DNA of 64,000 nt from SIG603 sp044432645 (GTDB lineage Bacteria; Bacillota; Clostridia; Oscillospirales; Acutalibacteraceae), in the NCBI GenBank assembly GCA_044432645.1, contig JAWXUM010000001.1, forward strand, positions 75,363-139,362. The letters are read 5' to 3'. Below, piece by piece: positions 17,873 through 27,262 of the stretch. Within the stretch, counting starts at the first letter, position 1; each line of letters opens with the position of its first letter. A model generated the notes under the pieces. The model did not search any database and was not told where the DNA came from. It saw only the letters and a program-made list of their open reading frames with translations. The position numbers were made by a program, and so were the translations under genes.

Positions 17873-18955
17873 TCACCTGTTTTTGTTTTCAAAATCTTTC
17901 ATAAATGCAACCAATTTTTCTACACCCTCATAAGGCATTGCGTTGTAAATTGACGCACGAATACCACCCACAGAGCGATGACCTTTTAAGTTAGTCATAC
18001 CTAATGCTATGCTTTCTTTTACAAATAACGCATCTAGCTCATTATTTGGAGTTACAAAAGTAACATTCATAACTGATCTATTAGCTTTATCGCTATGTGC
18101 AGTGTAAAACCCAGTTTGGTCTAAATAATCGTATAAAAGGCTAGCTTTTTTCTCGTTACGTTCTTTCATAACTTCTAAACCACCTAAGTTATCAATCCAC
18201 TGCAAAACTAAACCTAAAACATAAATAGCATAGGCAGACGGTGTGTTGTACATAGAATCGTTTTCAATTTGAAGTTTATAATCTAGCAAAACTGGTGTAT
18301 CTGCTTTTACATCTTGAAGTAAATCTTTTTTTATGATAGCTACACCAAGACCAGCAATACCCATATTTTTTTGAGCACCAGCGTAAATCATTGCATATTT
18401 AGATACATCAACTGGTTTGGATAAAATATTAGAAGACATATCGCAGATTATTGGCAATTGAGTTTCTGGGATATATTTCCACTCTGTTCCAAAAATTGTA
18501 TTATTAGCACAATAATGGACATAGCTTGAATTTTCACAAATATCAAGCTCGTCTTGTGTTGGGATTTTTTTAAATTTGTTTTCACTGCCGTCATATGAAA
18601 CATTTATTTGAGCATATTTTTTAGCTTCTTGCATCGCTTTTTTAGAAAAAGCACCTGTAACTATATAATCTGCTTTTCCATTTTTTAAAAAATTAAGTGG
18701 AATCATCGAAAATTGTCCAGTTGCTCCACCTGGAACAAAAACTATTTCGTATTCATCTGGAATAGACATAACCTTTTTTAGTAACTCTTTTGTATCATTA
18801 AAAATGGATAAGTATGCAGACGACCTATGGCTCATCTCCATAACACTCATTCCACTGTTTTCATAGTTCAACATTTGTTTTGCTGCTTTTTCTAAAACCT
18901 CTACTGGTAACATAGAAGGCCCTGCAGAAAAATTAAATACTCTTTCTTGTGACAT
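17873..18955 (-). CDS. serC: Phosphoserine aminotransferase
   Basis: A 360-aa PLP enzyme making phosphoserine from 3-phosphohydroxypyruvate. Signatures are FNFSAGPSMLPVEVLEKA, NYENSGMSVMEMSHRS, VPGGATGQFSMIPLN, and the PLP-lysine segment IYAGAQKNMGIAGLGVAII. The C-terminus carries LKGHRSVGGIRASIYNAMP. It is the first gene of serC-serA-Nudix, with a palindrome at the transcription start. Confidence 0.96.
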   Translation of the reverse strand: MSQERVFNFSAGPSMLPVEVLEKAAKQMLNYENSGMSVMEMSHRSSAYLSIFNDTKELLKKVMSIPDEYEIVFVPGGATGQFSMIPLNFLKNGKADYIVTGAFSKKAMQEAKKYAQINVSYDGSENKFKKIPTQDELDICENSSYVHYCANNTIFGTEWKYIPETQLPIICDMSSNILSKPVDVSKYAMIYAGAQKNMGIAGLGVAIIKKDLLQDVKADTPVLLDYKLQIENDSMYNTPSAYAIYVLGLVLQWIDNLGGLEVMKERNEKKASLLYDYLDQTGFYTAHSDKANRSVMNVTFVTPNNELDALFVKESIALGMTNLKGHRSVGGIRASIYNAMPYEGVEKLVAFMKDFENKNR

Positions 18956-18986
18956 TTTTCATAACCCTTTCTAAATTCTTTTTATG

Positions 18987-19040
18987 CTGTAGCGTGTTAC
19001 AGTATTAAATCATTATATAACATTATTCGCAATTTGTCTA
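18987..19040 (-). promoter_or_regulatory. serC promoter with palindrome at the start site
   Basis: On the minus strand: TAGACA (19040-19035), a 17-bp spacer and TATAAT (19017-19012). Then comes a palindrome CTGTA-N6-TACAG (18987-19002), extended by near-symmetric TGTAAC/GCTACA, at about +5 to +20. This would suit a repressor operator or a leader hairpin. Confidence 0.65.
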
Positions 19041-19050
19041 GTTGTTTATG

Positions 19051-19821
19051 TTATTTTCGTGAATTTTCTTCATAAATAATCTTTAAACCGTCTAAAAGTA
19101 AATTGTCGCACAAAATGATATCTTTTTTACAGTGTGGAACTACTGTATTTGCTAGCCCTCCTGTTGCGATTATTGTACATTTATAACCTAGTTCCTCTTC
19201 CATTCGCTCACATAAACCGTCAATCATAGATGCAGTTCCGTAAACCATTCCAGACTGTATACAACTTGCTGTATCTGCACTGATTACTTTGTCAGGCGCT
19301 TCAAGGTTTATAGATGAAAGCTGTGAGGCGTTATGAGTAAGCGCATCAAGAGAAATTCTCATACCAGGAAGAATACTTCCGCCTCTTATAAACTTGTCTT
19401 TGTCCATAACAAAAACTGTAGTAGCTGTACCCATATCTATAACTATATGAGGGCAACCGTACAATTTTTGTGCAGCTACAAAACCAACAATTAAATCTGC
19501 CCCTAAACTTGAAACTGAACCATCTTTTACTTTCAAATTAGGAACAAGTTTTGATGAAACACTTAACGAGTCAATTCCACACACAAGCTTAATAGCTTTT
19601 GAAATACTACTTGTCAATTTAGGTACAACACAACTTATAATAGAAGCTGTAAAATCTTCTTTTTTTACATTATAAAGTTTAAAAATGTTTAATATTTCCA
19701 CTGCGTATTGGTCTTGCATTTTAGATAAATCTGTAGTCATTCTTGAAGAAAAAACTAACTCATCGCCATCAAAAGCACCCATAGTAATATTTGTATTTCC
19801 AATATCTATAGTTAATAACAT
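19051..19821 (-). CDS. coaX: Type III pantothenate kinase
   Basis: A 256-aa ASKHA-fold kinase for the first step of CoA synthesis. It shows the N-terminal DIGNTNITMGAF phosphate motif, GADLIVGFVAA, IDMGTATTVFVMD, GGSILPGMRISLDAL and the ATGGLA adenosine motif. AAGGTGA lies ahead of the ATG. It follows spmB by 82 bp on the same strand. Confidence 0.95.
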   Translation of the reverse strand: MLLTIDIGNTNITMGAFDGDELVFSSRMTTDLSKMQDQYAVEILNIFKLYNVKKEDFTASIISCVVPKLTSSISKAIKLVCGIDSLSVSSKLVPNLKVKDGSVSSLGADLIVGFVAAQKLYGCPHIVIDMGTATTVFVMDKDKFIRGGSILPGMRISLDALTHNASQLSSINLEAPDKVISADTASCIQSGMVYGTASMIDGLCERMEEELGYKCTIIATGGLANTVVPHCKKDIILCDNLLLDGLKIIYEENSRK

Positions 19822-19903
19822 GAATTTTCACCTTGCCATGCCTTTCCTTTTTCGATTTTCTTACCTGTCATTTTTTTAATAATATAACTTTTAAGCATTA
19901 AAG

Positions 19904-20422
19904 TCAATAAGTAGCGTTAACTATAATTATTGTAAGTATTACAGTAAGCATATCTCCAGCAAGTGCTACAGGAACAGTATATAATGATTTTTTAAAATTA
20001 GCTATAGAAAAATACACTGCAACTGCATAAAAAGTTGTTTCAGTTGAACTCATTAACACCGATGCCATCTTCCCTATTTTGCTGTCAGCTCCGTAATTTT
20101 CAAATATATTTATCATAGCGCTTGTAGAGCCACTTCCTGAAATAGGTTTTAGAATAGCAAGTGGTATAATTTGTGATGGAATATTTAAAACATTGCAGAC
20201 TGGTGACAACAACTCTGATGTAAAATCAAGCAAGCCAGATGCACTAAGCATTGATATAGCTGTTATAAGTCCAATTAATGTTGGCAATATACTTATTGAA
20301 GTTTGAATTCCTTTTTTTGCTCCTTCTATAAAAACTGAAAACACTTTAATATTTTTTACATAAGCTGATACAACTATTATAGTCACGATTATCATTGGGA
20401 AAAGTTCTGCTAATGTGCTCAT
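19904..20422 (-). CDS. spmB: Spore maturation protein B
   Basis: A 172-aa membrane protein with the Gate/nucleoside-recognition fold. SpmA and SpmB together are needed for proper spore-core dehydration in Bacillus and Clostridium. Typical stretches are FIEGAKKGIQTSISILPTLIGLI, LKPISGSGSTSAMINIFENYG and SSTETTFYAVAVYFS. It overlaps spmA by 4 nt (translational coupling). Confidence 0.93.
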   Translation of the reverse strand: MSTLAELFPMIIVTIIVVSAYVKNIKVFSVFIEGAKKGIQTSISILPTLIGLITAISMLSASGLLDFTSELLSPVCNVLNIPSQIIPLAILKPISGSGSTSAMINIFENYGADSKIGKMASVLMSSTETTFYAVAVYFSIANFKKSLYTVPVALAGDMLTVILTIIIVNATY

Positions 20423-20994
20423 AAATACCTCTGAATAAATTTACATACAATTATAACGAAAACAAGCGTGCAAAGTGATACTAGCCAAATTGGTATTAAT
20501 ACTGAAAAAGGTTCTTCGCTACCGTAATTTAATCTTAAAGTAGCAATTTGTGTTGGCAATATTTGAAGCGACGCTGTATTTATAAGTACAAATAAAATCA
20601 TGGATTTTGTAGGAGTGTCTTTGTTTTTATTTAAAATTTGCATTTCTTTCATTGCATCAAGTGCTAGTGGCGTTGCTGCGTTTCCTAAACCTAACAAATT
20701 AGCTGTGATGTTTAGTGTAATTTTTTCTGAAATTAGTGTGTTATTTTTATGTTCTGGAAATAAAAACACAATGATTGGTTTTAAAAAGGTTGATATTTTT
20801 TTAGTTATTCCACATTTCACAGCAAGTTCTGTAATTCCAAGCCAAAAAGCCATAGCTCCAACTAAACCTATAGTTATGGTTACAGCAGTTGTTCCTCCTT
20901 GTAAAAGTTCTTGACTTGTTTGGCTTACACTTCCAGTTAAAATTGAGTATAAAACCGATGAAACTATCATCGCCATCCAAATAAAATCTAACAT
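20419..20994 (-). CDS. spmA: Spore maturation protein A
   Basis: A 191-aa partner of SpmB with the same Gate fold. Signatures are LQGGTTAVTITIGLVGAMAFWLGITELAVKCG, ITANLLGLGNAATPLALDAMKEM and LINTASLQILPTQIATLR. AAAGGA precedes the ATG. It is the first gene of the spmA-spmB pair, and the presence of both supports an endospore former. Confidence 0.94.
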   Translation of the reverse strand: MLDFIWMAMIVSSVLYSILTGSVSQTSQELLQGGTTAVTITIGLVGAMAFWLGITELAVKCGITKKISTFLKPIIVFLFPEHKNNTLISEKITLNITANLLGLGNAATPLALDAMKEMQILNKNKDTPTKSMILFVLINTASLQILPTQIATLRLNYGSEEPFSVLIPIWLVSLCTLVFVIIVCKFIQRYL

Positions 20995-21070
20995 ATTATT
21001 CCTTTCATTATTGACTATATTGAATAAAAAGCGTATTATTATAATATTATATTTGAAATGGAGTTTTATT

Positions 21071-22441
21071 ATGTTATTTGGTGAAAAAATATTAGATTAT
21101 TGGGATGATATACTTAAAGATTTAGAAAAAATTATTGCTGTTCCATCTGTTTGTTCAGAGGCTGACGGTATTTATCCATTTGGTAAAAATGCTGCTAAAG
21201 CTGTAGATGTAGCTATGGATTTGGCTCAGGGTTATGGCTTAACTGCTAAAAATGTTGATTACTACGCTTGCCATGCTGAAATTGGAGAAGGCGAAGAAAA
21301 CGCAATTGTTATGGCTCATTTAGACGTTGTACCTGAAGGTGAAGGCTGGCATACCGACCCTTATACATTTACTATTGACGGCAATTTAGCTTATGGCAGA
21401 GGTGTTTCTGACAATAAAGGTCCTGCTATTGTTGCACTTCACTGCTTACGTGCTTTAAAAGATGCAGGGGTAGTTGGTAAAAGAAAACTTAGAGTAGTTA
21501 TGGGTAGTGCTGAAGAAATCGGCATGAAAGACATGGACTATTATTTTGAAAGAGAACAACACCCAACAATGGGATTTACTCCTGATGCTGGTTATGGTGT
21601 TTGTAACTGCGAAAAAGGTATTATGAGATTTTTAGCTTCTGCTAAAAACGATGGAAATATTATTAAAACATTTAAATCTGGCACTGTTGTAAATGCTGTT
21701 CCTTACAAAGCTGAATGTGAAATTATTTGCACAGAAAGCGAACTTGAAATTTTACAAGAGTCTGCTTACAAACTAGACGGCGAATATGTTATAACAACAA
21801 CTGAAACTGGCGCTACTATCCTTTCAAAAGGTATTGCAGGACACGCTTCACGACCTGAAACTGGTAGAAATGCAGCTACATATTTAGTAAATTTACTTCA
21901 TAGTGTGTTTGGTGATAAAATTGGTACATTGGCTACTTATGTTCAAAAAAATATTGGTTTTTCGCTTAACGGAAGTATTATTGGTGTAGCCTGCCAAGAC
22001 GAACCAAGTGGTGCTTTGACTTTTAATTTAGGTTTAATGAACATAAATGAGAGTACTTGTAACTTTGATGTTGATATTAGGTATCCAGTTACTTTCGACG
22101 GAAATAAAATTCTTGCTACAATAAAATCAAGTCTTGATGCAAACGGATTAACTCTTGAAGATTGCGATTATCAAGCGCCTTTATATTTACCAAGCGACAG
22201 TGACTTTATTAAACTGCTTACTAGTTCATATGAAGATGTAACAGGTAATGAATGTGATGTGTTTTCTATGGGTGGTGGCACTTACGCTAGAACAATGTTT
22301 AACAAAGGTGTTGCTTTTGGTGCTGGTTTTAGAACATTTAACTCAAATGCTCATAACTGTAACGAAGTTATCGATTTAGACGATTTAAAACTACATGCTA
22401 AAATTTGTTTAGAGGCTATGTACCGTATGTACACAGCTTAA
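21071..22441 (+). CDS. pepV: M20 family dipeptidase (PepV-like)
   Basis: A 456-aa cytoplasmic dinuclear zinc dipeptidase. It has AIVMAHLDVVPEG (His83/Asp85), YGRGVSDNKGPAI with bridging Asp114, GSAEEIGMKD with Glu148/Glu149, FTPDAGYGV and the last ligand in FNSNAHNCNE. The internal lid/dimer-like domain spans about 190-340. The ATG at 21071 fits GGAG 8 nt upstream; the longer frame to 21011 runs back through the promoter. The sulfatase starts 23 bp later on the same strand. Confidence 0.92.
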   Translation: MLFGEKILDYWDDILKDLEKIIAVPSVCSEADGIYPFGKNAAKAVDVAMDLAQGYGLTAKNVDYYACHAEIGEGEENAIVMAHLDVVPEGEGWHTDPYTFTIDGNLAYGRGVSDNKGPAIVALHCLRALKDAGVVGKRKLRVVMGSAEEIGMKDMDYYFEREQHPTMGFTPDAGYGVCNCEKGIMRFLASAKNDGNIIKTFKSGTVVNAVPYKAECEIICTESELEILQESAYKLDGEYVITTTETGATILSKGIAGHASRPETGRNAATYLVNLLHSVFGDKIGTLATYVQKNIGFSLNGSIIGVACQDEPSGALTFNLGLMNINESTCNFDVDIRYPVTFDGNKILATIKSSLDANGLTLEDCDYQAPLYLPSDSDFIKLLTSSYEDVTGNECDVFSMGGGTYARTMFNKGVAFGAGFRTFNSNAHNCNEVIDLDDLKLHAKICLEAMYRMYTA

Positions 22442-22464
22442 ATAATATATAAAAAGGGGTTATT

Positions 22465-23853
22465 ATGAAAAAAAATATTTTGTTTATTATGTCTGATGAC
22501 CATGGATACCAAGCAATTAGCGCTTATGGAAGCAAAATAAACGCCACACCTAATATTGATAGAATTGCTCAAATGGGTGCAAGGCTTGACAATTGTGTTT
22601 GCACTAACTCAATTTGTGCACCAAGCAGAGCAGTTATATTAACTGGCAGACATAGTCATCTAAATGGTGTTATTACACTTAGGGCTGATATCGACTCACG
22701 TCAGGCTAATGTTGCTAAAGAACTTCAAAAAGAAGGTTATCAAACTGCTATGATTGGCAAATGGCATATGGGTAATGGTGGTATTCATAACCCACAAGGT
22801 TTTGACTATTGGAATATTTTTTACGGTCAAGGTCCTTACTTTGACCCACTAATGTGTGAAAATGGTAAAGATGTTCAATTTAAAGGTTATTCTACAGAAT
22901 TAATTACAGACTTCACTATCGACTTTTTAGAAAAAAGGGACAAAGAAAAACCTTTCTTTGTAATGTGTCACCATAAAGCACCACATAGAAGCTGTGAACC
23001 AAGTCCAAAACATGCTCATCTTTATGACGATATTGACTTGCCTTTACCTGATACTTTTCATGATGTTTACGATGGCAGAAGTGACGCTGTTAAATTTAAC
23101 GAAATGAGTATCCACGACTTAACAGAAAAAGATGTTAAAAAACCAATTCCTGAAGGTCTTAGTGACAAAGAAGTTAAAGAGTGGAAATATCAACAATATT
23201 TTAAAGATTACTTAAGATGTGTAGCATCAATCGATGATAGCGTTGGAGATTTGCTTAACTACTTAGAAGATAACGATTTAATGGATAATACTTTAATTAT
23301 TTATACTTCTGACCAAGGATTTTTCATAGGCGACCACGGTTGGTTTGACAAACGTTATATGCTTGAAGAATCTATGAAAATGCCATTTGTTGTATGCTCA
23401 AAAGGTGATATTCCAGCTGGAAGTGTAGTTGACGGAATGGTTTGCAACCTTGACTTTGCTCCTACTTTCTTAGATTATTGTGGCACTAAAATTCCTGCAT
23501 ACATGCAAGGTGTTTCTGTTAGAAACTTGCTTGAGGGCAAAGAAGATGAAGAAGCTTGGGTAAATGATGTTTACTATAGATATTGGACAGCTAACGGCGA
23601 ACACGGCGTTGCTCCTCATTATGGCATTAGAACCAAAGACCATAAACTTATTTGTTATTTAGACGCTGCTAGAACTTTCGAATGTGACATAATTAAGGGT
23701 CAAGAAAATAAGGTTTGGCCTCAATGGGAATTGTTTGACTTAAAGGCTGACCCAGAAGAACTTAATAATTTGTATTATAAAGAAGAATATAAAGCACTTG
23801 CCGACGAAATGACTGTTAAACTTCATGATATTAAAATAAAATATATGGATTAA
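22465..23853 (+). CDS. Cytoplasmic Cys-type sulfatase
   Basis: A 462-aa alkaline-phosphatase-superfamily hydrolase. N-terminal FIMSDDHGYQAIS supplies the calcium-binding Asp pair. The sulfatase signature is C51-A-P-S-R, whose Cys must be converted to formylglycine, followed by ILTGRHSHLNGV. Other conserved parts are YQTAMIGKWHMG, CHHKAPH and YTSDQGFFIGDHGWFDKR. There is no signal peptide, so it should act on an imported substrate. The maturase is not in this window. Choline-sulfatase, heparan/N-sulfoglucosamine or phosphonate-type substrates cannot be told apart. Confidence 0.9.
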   Translation: MKKNILFIMSDDHGYQAISAYGSKINATPNIDRIAQMGARLDNCVCTNSICAPSRAVILTGRHSHLNGVITLRADIDSRQANVAKELQKEGYQTAMIGKWHMGNGGIHNPQGFDYWNIFYGQGPYFDPLMCENGKDVQFKGYSTELITDFTIDFLEKRDKEKPFFVMCHHKAPHRSCEPSPKHAHLYDDIDLPLPDTFHDVYDGRSDAVKFNEMSIHDLTEKDVKKPIPEGLSDKEVKEWKYQQYFKDYLRCVASIDDSVGDLLNYLEDNDLMDNTLIIYTSDQGFFIGDHGWFDKRYMLEESMKMPFVVCSKGDIPAGSVVDGMVCNLDFAPTFLDYCGTKIPAYMQGVSVRNLLEGKEDEEAWVNDVYYRYWTANGEHGVAPHYGIRTKDHKLICYLDAARTFECDIIKGQENKVWPQWELFDLKADPEELNNLYYKEEYKALADEMTVKLHDIKIKYMD

Positions 23854-23858
23854 AATTT

Positions 23859-23894
23859 TTAAAAGGTGTAGGCTTAGTTGCGTACACCTTTTAA
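23859..23894 (+). terminator. Hairpin between sulfatase and efflux pump
   Basis: A 12-bp perfect stem (23859-23870 and 23883-23894) with a 12-nt loop. The T-run is inside the stem end, so it may be only a partial terminator or attenuator directly before the transporter's ribosome site. Confidence 0.5.
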
Positions 23895-23906
23895 ACAGGA
23901 GATTGT

Positions 23907-25121
23907 ATGAACAATTGGAAACAAAAAATTACGGTTATATGGATAGGCCAATCTATATCTATACTTACTAGTTCTGTTTTACAAATGGCTTTAATATGGT
24001 ATATAACTGCGACAACTGGCTCTGCTATGATGGTTACACTTGCAACAATTGCTGGTTTTTTGCCACATGCTTTAATTGGTACTTTTGCTGGTGTATTTAT
24101 AGATAGATACAGCAAAAAACTTATAGTAATTTTATCAGATTTATTTATATCTTTTATATGTGTAATTTTAGCTTTATTTTCTTTTACAGGAAATTTGCCA
24201 GTATGGCTTATTATAATTTTACTTGCTTTTAGGTCTATTGGTACAGCTTTTCACGAACCTACTGCTCAGGCTTTAATACCTTTGTTTGTGCCCGATGAAA
24301 GTCTAACAAAATTTGCTGGTTTTGCACAAGCTTTCGAATCCCTTTCTTTAATTTTAAGTCCTAGTATTGCTATTGTTCTTTACGAAATATGGGATTTGCA
24401 CTATATTATATTATTAGATGTAATAGGTGCTTTAGTGGCTGTTAGTTTAATTTTAATTGTAAAGTTTCCAAAACAAAAGCCGTCAATACACAAACATGAA
24501 AAAATTAATATTATAAAAGAAACAAAAGAGGGTCTAAAAGTTTTATCAACTTACCCTGGTATGCTTACTTTGGTTTTAGTTGGAATGCTTTATACTGTTT
24601 GTTACTCTCCTGTTGGAAGTTTGTATCCACATATTACAATGAACTATTTTGGAGGAAGTACAGCTCAGTCTGGCTTTGTGGAGATTGTTTTCTCAATAGG
24701 TTCACTTTTAGGAGCTTTAGTTTTAGGAATAATTGGTGGAAGACTTCCAAAAACTTGGGGCTTAATGGGTTCTATTTTTATTTATGGACTTGGAATTTGT
24801 ATTATAGGCTGTTTATCGCCTAACCTATATTGGGTATTTGTAATAATTTCACTTTTTGTTGGTTTTACAATTCCTTTTTACCACGGAATTCAGCGTTCAA
24901 TTTTTCAGCTTACAATTCCAGAAGAATATTTGGGCAGAGCGTTTGCACTTGCTCAAAGTAGTAAGCGTTTGGGTATGCCTATTGGTCTTTTGTTTGGTGG
25001 ATTATTTGCTGATGTTGTCGGAGTAAATATTCTATACATTATCGCTGGGTTTTTAGCTATGATTTTAGCACTTACTTTAACGCAAAATAAGTCTTTGAAA
25101 AATTTAAAAAACACAAAATAA
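23907..25121 (+). CDS. MFS efflux transporter, Mef (macrolide efflux)-like
   Basis: A 404-aa 12-helix major facilitator. Its N-terminus, NNWKQKITVIWIGQSISILTSSVLQMALIWY, closely parallels that of Mef(A)/Mef(E). Further parallels are TGSAMM, AGFLPHALIGTFAGVFIDR, RSIGTAFHEPTAQALIPLFVP, LTKFAGFAQAFESLSLILSP and PEYLGRAFAL-like. Mef pumps export 14/15-membered macrolides by proton antiport; whether this homologue does so is inference. GGAG precedes the ATG. A terminator follows. Confidence 0.85.
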   Translation: MNNWKQKITVIWIGQSISILTSSVLQMALIWYITATTGSAMMVTLATIAGFLPHALIGTFAGVFIDRYSKKLIVILSDLFISFICVILALFSFTGNLPVWLIIILLAFRSIGTAFHEPTAQALIPLFVPDESLTKFAGFAQAFESLSLILSPSIAIVLYEIWDLHYIILLDVIGALVAVSLILIVKFPKQKPSIHKHEKINIIKETKEGLKVLSTYPGMLTLVLVGMLYTVCYSPVGSLYPHITMNYFGGSTAQSGFVEIVFSIGSLLGALVLGIIGGRLPKTWGLMGSIFIYGLGICIIGCLSPNLYWVFVIISLFVGFTIPFYHGIQRSIFQLTIPEEYLGRAFALAQSSKRLGMPIGLLFGGLFADVVGVNILYIIAGFLAMILALTLTQNKSLKNLKNTK

Positions 25122-25125
25122 AATT

Positions 25126-25166
25126 AGCAAGAACATTGTCTTTAAAACTTTGTTCTTGCTTTTATT
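25126..25166. terminator. Bidirectional terminator
   Basis: A 10-bp stem AGCAAGAACA/TGTTCTTGCT (25126-25135 and 25151-25160) followed by TTTTATTTT, between the convergent efflux and gerC genes. Confidence 0.75.
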
Positions 25167-26249
25167 TTAACTATAAAAAGGATTATCCTCTTCCCCTGTT
25201 TTAATAAAACTTACCTGTACTTCAACATTTATCATGTCATCATTTGCAAACTGCGACCAACTTTCGCCATTGTTTTGCCAATCGTTCCAAAAATTTCGAT
25301 AAAGATAATTGCCTATTCCAAAAAAATCTGCTAATAATAAATTATCTATATTTAGCATTTCTTTAATTTGTAATGTTAATTTTTCTTCTAATATTTCTTC
25401 AAGTTCAGTATAATCAACCGAATTTAATGTAATGGGCATTGAAACAATGGCTAATTCAATTTTTACGCATAAATCAAATTTCAAACCGTTGTCAGTAAAT
25501 TCACCACTAAAGCTACTTTGGGTTTCAGCGATTTCTAGGGTTACTTTTTCTTCACCCATAAGCGCTACTACTTCACTTGTTCCACATAGCAAAGATTTGG
25601 ACATTAAATAACTTTGAGTTTCTTCTTGAGTGAAAATTAATTTCAATTTATAGTTTGAAAAAACAGCAGATTTTGTAGCAAATATTTCATCATCTTCTAT
25701 GAATAAATATGGGACTACACAAGAGTGTGATTCGTTTTCCATATATGAAATATAATCTAAAACTGTTGTGTTTACAGTTTTTCCAAGGTTGTCTTTATTT
25801 TGTGTGCTTTCTAGTAAATAATCTGAACTTATAAGTTTTTCATCTTTTTCAAACTCCAAAATATCACTTGCTGAATTTTCACAAACATACATAGAAATAT
25901 TAGACTTCGCTTTAAAATACCTTACAAAAAAGTCCAACGCTTCATCTAATCCATTTTCAGATACTTCTTCATTAAAAATCAAATAATCTGCCGATGAATA
26001 TAGTGGGATTTTTCCACTAGTAAGCGAAAGATTCGTTAACGCACTATACACTGTTTCTCCTATAACAGTGTAATTTTTTTCACTTGTTTCGTCACTTGTG
26101 TCGACATATCTGACGGTTAACACATAATTATCATCGGTGTAGTCAATGCCAATTCCTTTTATAATCATGTAATCAGAAAGTTGCGTTGAGCAAGATGTAA
26201 AAATAAAACAAATTGTAATAGGGATTACTATAAATATTATTTTTTTCAA
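25167..26249 (-). CDS. gerC: Ger(x)C-family germination lipoprotein
   Basis: A 360-aa C subunit of a nutrient germinant receptor. The signal peptide ends at lipobox IFTSCS. The mature part shows DYMIIKGIGIDYTDDNYVLTVRYV, YSSADYLIFNEEVSENGLDEALDFFVR and the C-terminal domain typical of GerAC proteins. The start is TTG at 26249, supported by AAGGAG upstream and by overlap with the gerB stop. The in-frame extension to 26399 lies inside gerB. It is the third gene of gerA-gerB-gerC. Confidence 0.9.
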   Translation of the reverse strand: MKKIIFIVIPITICFIFTSCSTQLSDYMIIKGIGIDYTDDNYVLTVRYVDTSDETSEKNYTVIGETVYSALTNLSLTSGKIPLYSSADYLIFNEEVSENGLDEALDFFVRYFKAKSNISMYVCENSASDILEFEKDEKLISSDYLLESTQNKDNLGKTVNTTVLDYISYMENESHSCVVPYLFIEDDEIFATKSAVFSNYKLKLIFTQEETQSYLMSKSLLCGTSEVVALMGEEKVTLEIAETQSSFSGEFTDNGLKFDLCVKIELAIVSMPITLNSVDYTELEEILEEKLTLQIKEMLNIDNLLLADFFGIGNYLYRNFWNDWQNNGESWSQFANDDMINVEVQVSFIKTGEEDNPFYS

Positions 26250-27262
26250 AGTTTTCTCCTTGATTTTAAAATTTCTATAACAGGTAAAACAAAGCCTAAC
26301 AGAATAACTGGTATTGGTTTTAGAAGTGATAAATTTGATGTTAAATATACCAAATTTAGCTCTGATAAACAAAAAGTTACCAACAAAATTACAACACAAG
26401 AAGTAATAGGTATTATTATTGAAAATCTTTTTTTAATAAACTTCGAAAAACAATTTTCTATTAAAACAAGGTCTACTGAAACTCTAATAGTCAAAAATAG
26501 TAATGTTATTAGACTGAAAATATTGTCCATACGTTGTATTGGTTCTAACACAGCCACTGAAAATAATGAATAAAACGGGTACATTTGAGTACTTGCAAAC
26601 CTACCTAACGCAAAAACTATTGCTAAAAATATAATTATTATACTAAAACAAGCTAACCCTTGCCAAATAAATACTTTATAGTTAAACTTTTTGCCAATAT
26701 ATCTTTTCAAAATAACCATTTGAGGTAAATAACTACTGGCTGAAAAAATCAGCCAAGCATTTTTGATGCAGTCAGTGTAATTATCATAAAATAAAATTTC
26801 ACTATTGTCAGCTTTAAACAAATTCACAAGACCCAACATAACAAATAACATAGCCAAAATATAAATTATAAACACAAAAAAAGCTGTACGACTTATAACC
26901 TCTATTCCCTTTTTGTATCCGTAAAAAGAAGTTAACAGTAAAGCTACAAGTAAAATAATAGGTGAAACATTATAATAAATTGTATTTGAAAATACGGATA
27001 TTACTTGTGTTAAAATAATTATATCTGACATTATAAAATAAAAACCATAAAATATATTTGTAATTTTCTTTTTGTCGTTTGTTTCTTGAATTTTATAAAT
27101 TGGTATAGTCAAAAGTCCACCAAGTATAAAAGCTGTAATGACTGAAATAATGCTGTCAGCAAAATTATTATTTAGCGCATCACTGCTAATATAACTTATA
27201 AACAGAACATTAGAAATAAACATCAAAATATAAAACTGACTTAAACTGATTTTATCTTTCAT
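26246..27262 (-). CDS. gerB: GerB-family germination permease
   Basis: A 338-aa, ten-helix APC-superfamily B subunit of the germinant receptor, thought to bind the germinant in the spore inner membrane. It starts MKDKISLSQFYILMFISNV, as in GerAB proteins, and has a typical ALGRFASTQMYPFYSLFS region. The ATG at 27262 fits GGAG 8 nt upstream inside the end of gerA and overlaps the gerA stop as TAATG. Confidence 0.9.
   Translation of the reverse strand: MKDKISLSQFYILMFISNVLFISYISSDALNNNFADSIISVITAFILGGLLTIPIYKIQETNDKKKITNIFYGFYFIMSDIIILTQVISVFSNTIYYNVSPIILLVALLLTSFYGYKKGIEVISRTAFFVFIIYILAMLFVMLGLVNLFKADNSEILFYDNYTDCIKNAWLIFSASSYLPQMVILKRYIGKKFNYKVFIWQGLACFSIIIIFLAIVFALGRFASTQMYPFYSLFSVAVLEPIQRMDNIFSLITLLFLTIRVSVDLVLIENCFSKFIKKRFSIIIPITSCVVILLVTFCLSELNLVYLTSNLSLLKPIPVILLGFVLPVIEILKSRRKL

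Noticed and set aside
25167..26399. Longer gerC start at 26399
   Set aside because: It would overlap gerB by about 150 bp and remove the N-terminal position of the lipobox signal; TTG at 26249 has AAGGAG.
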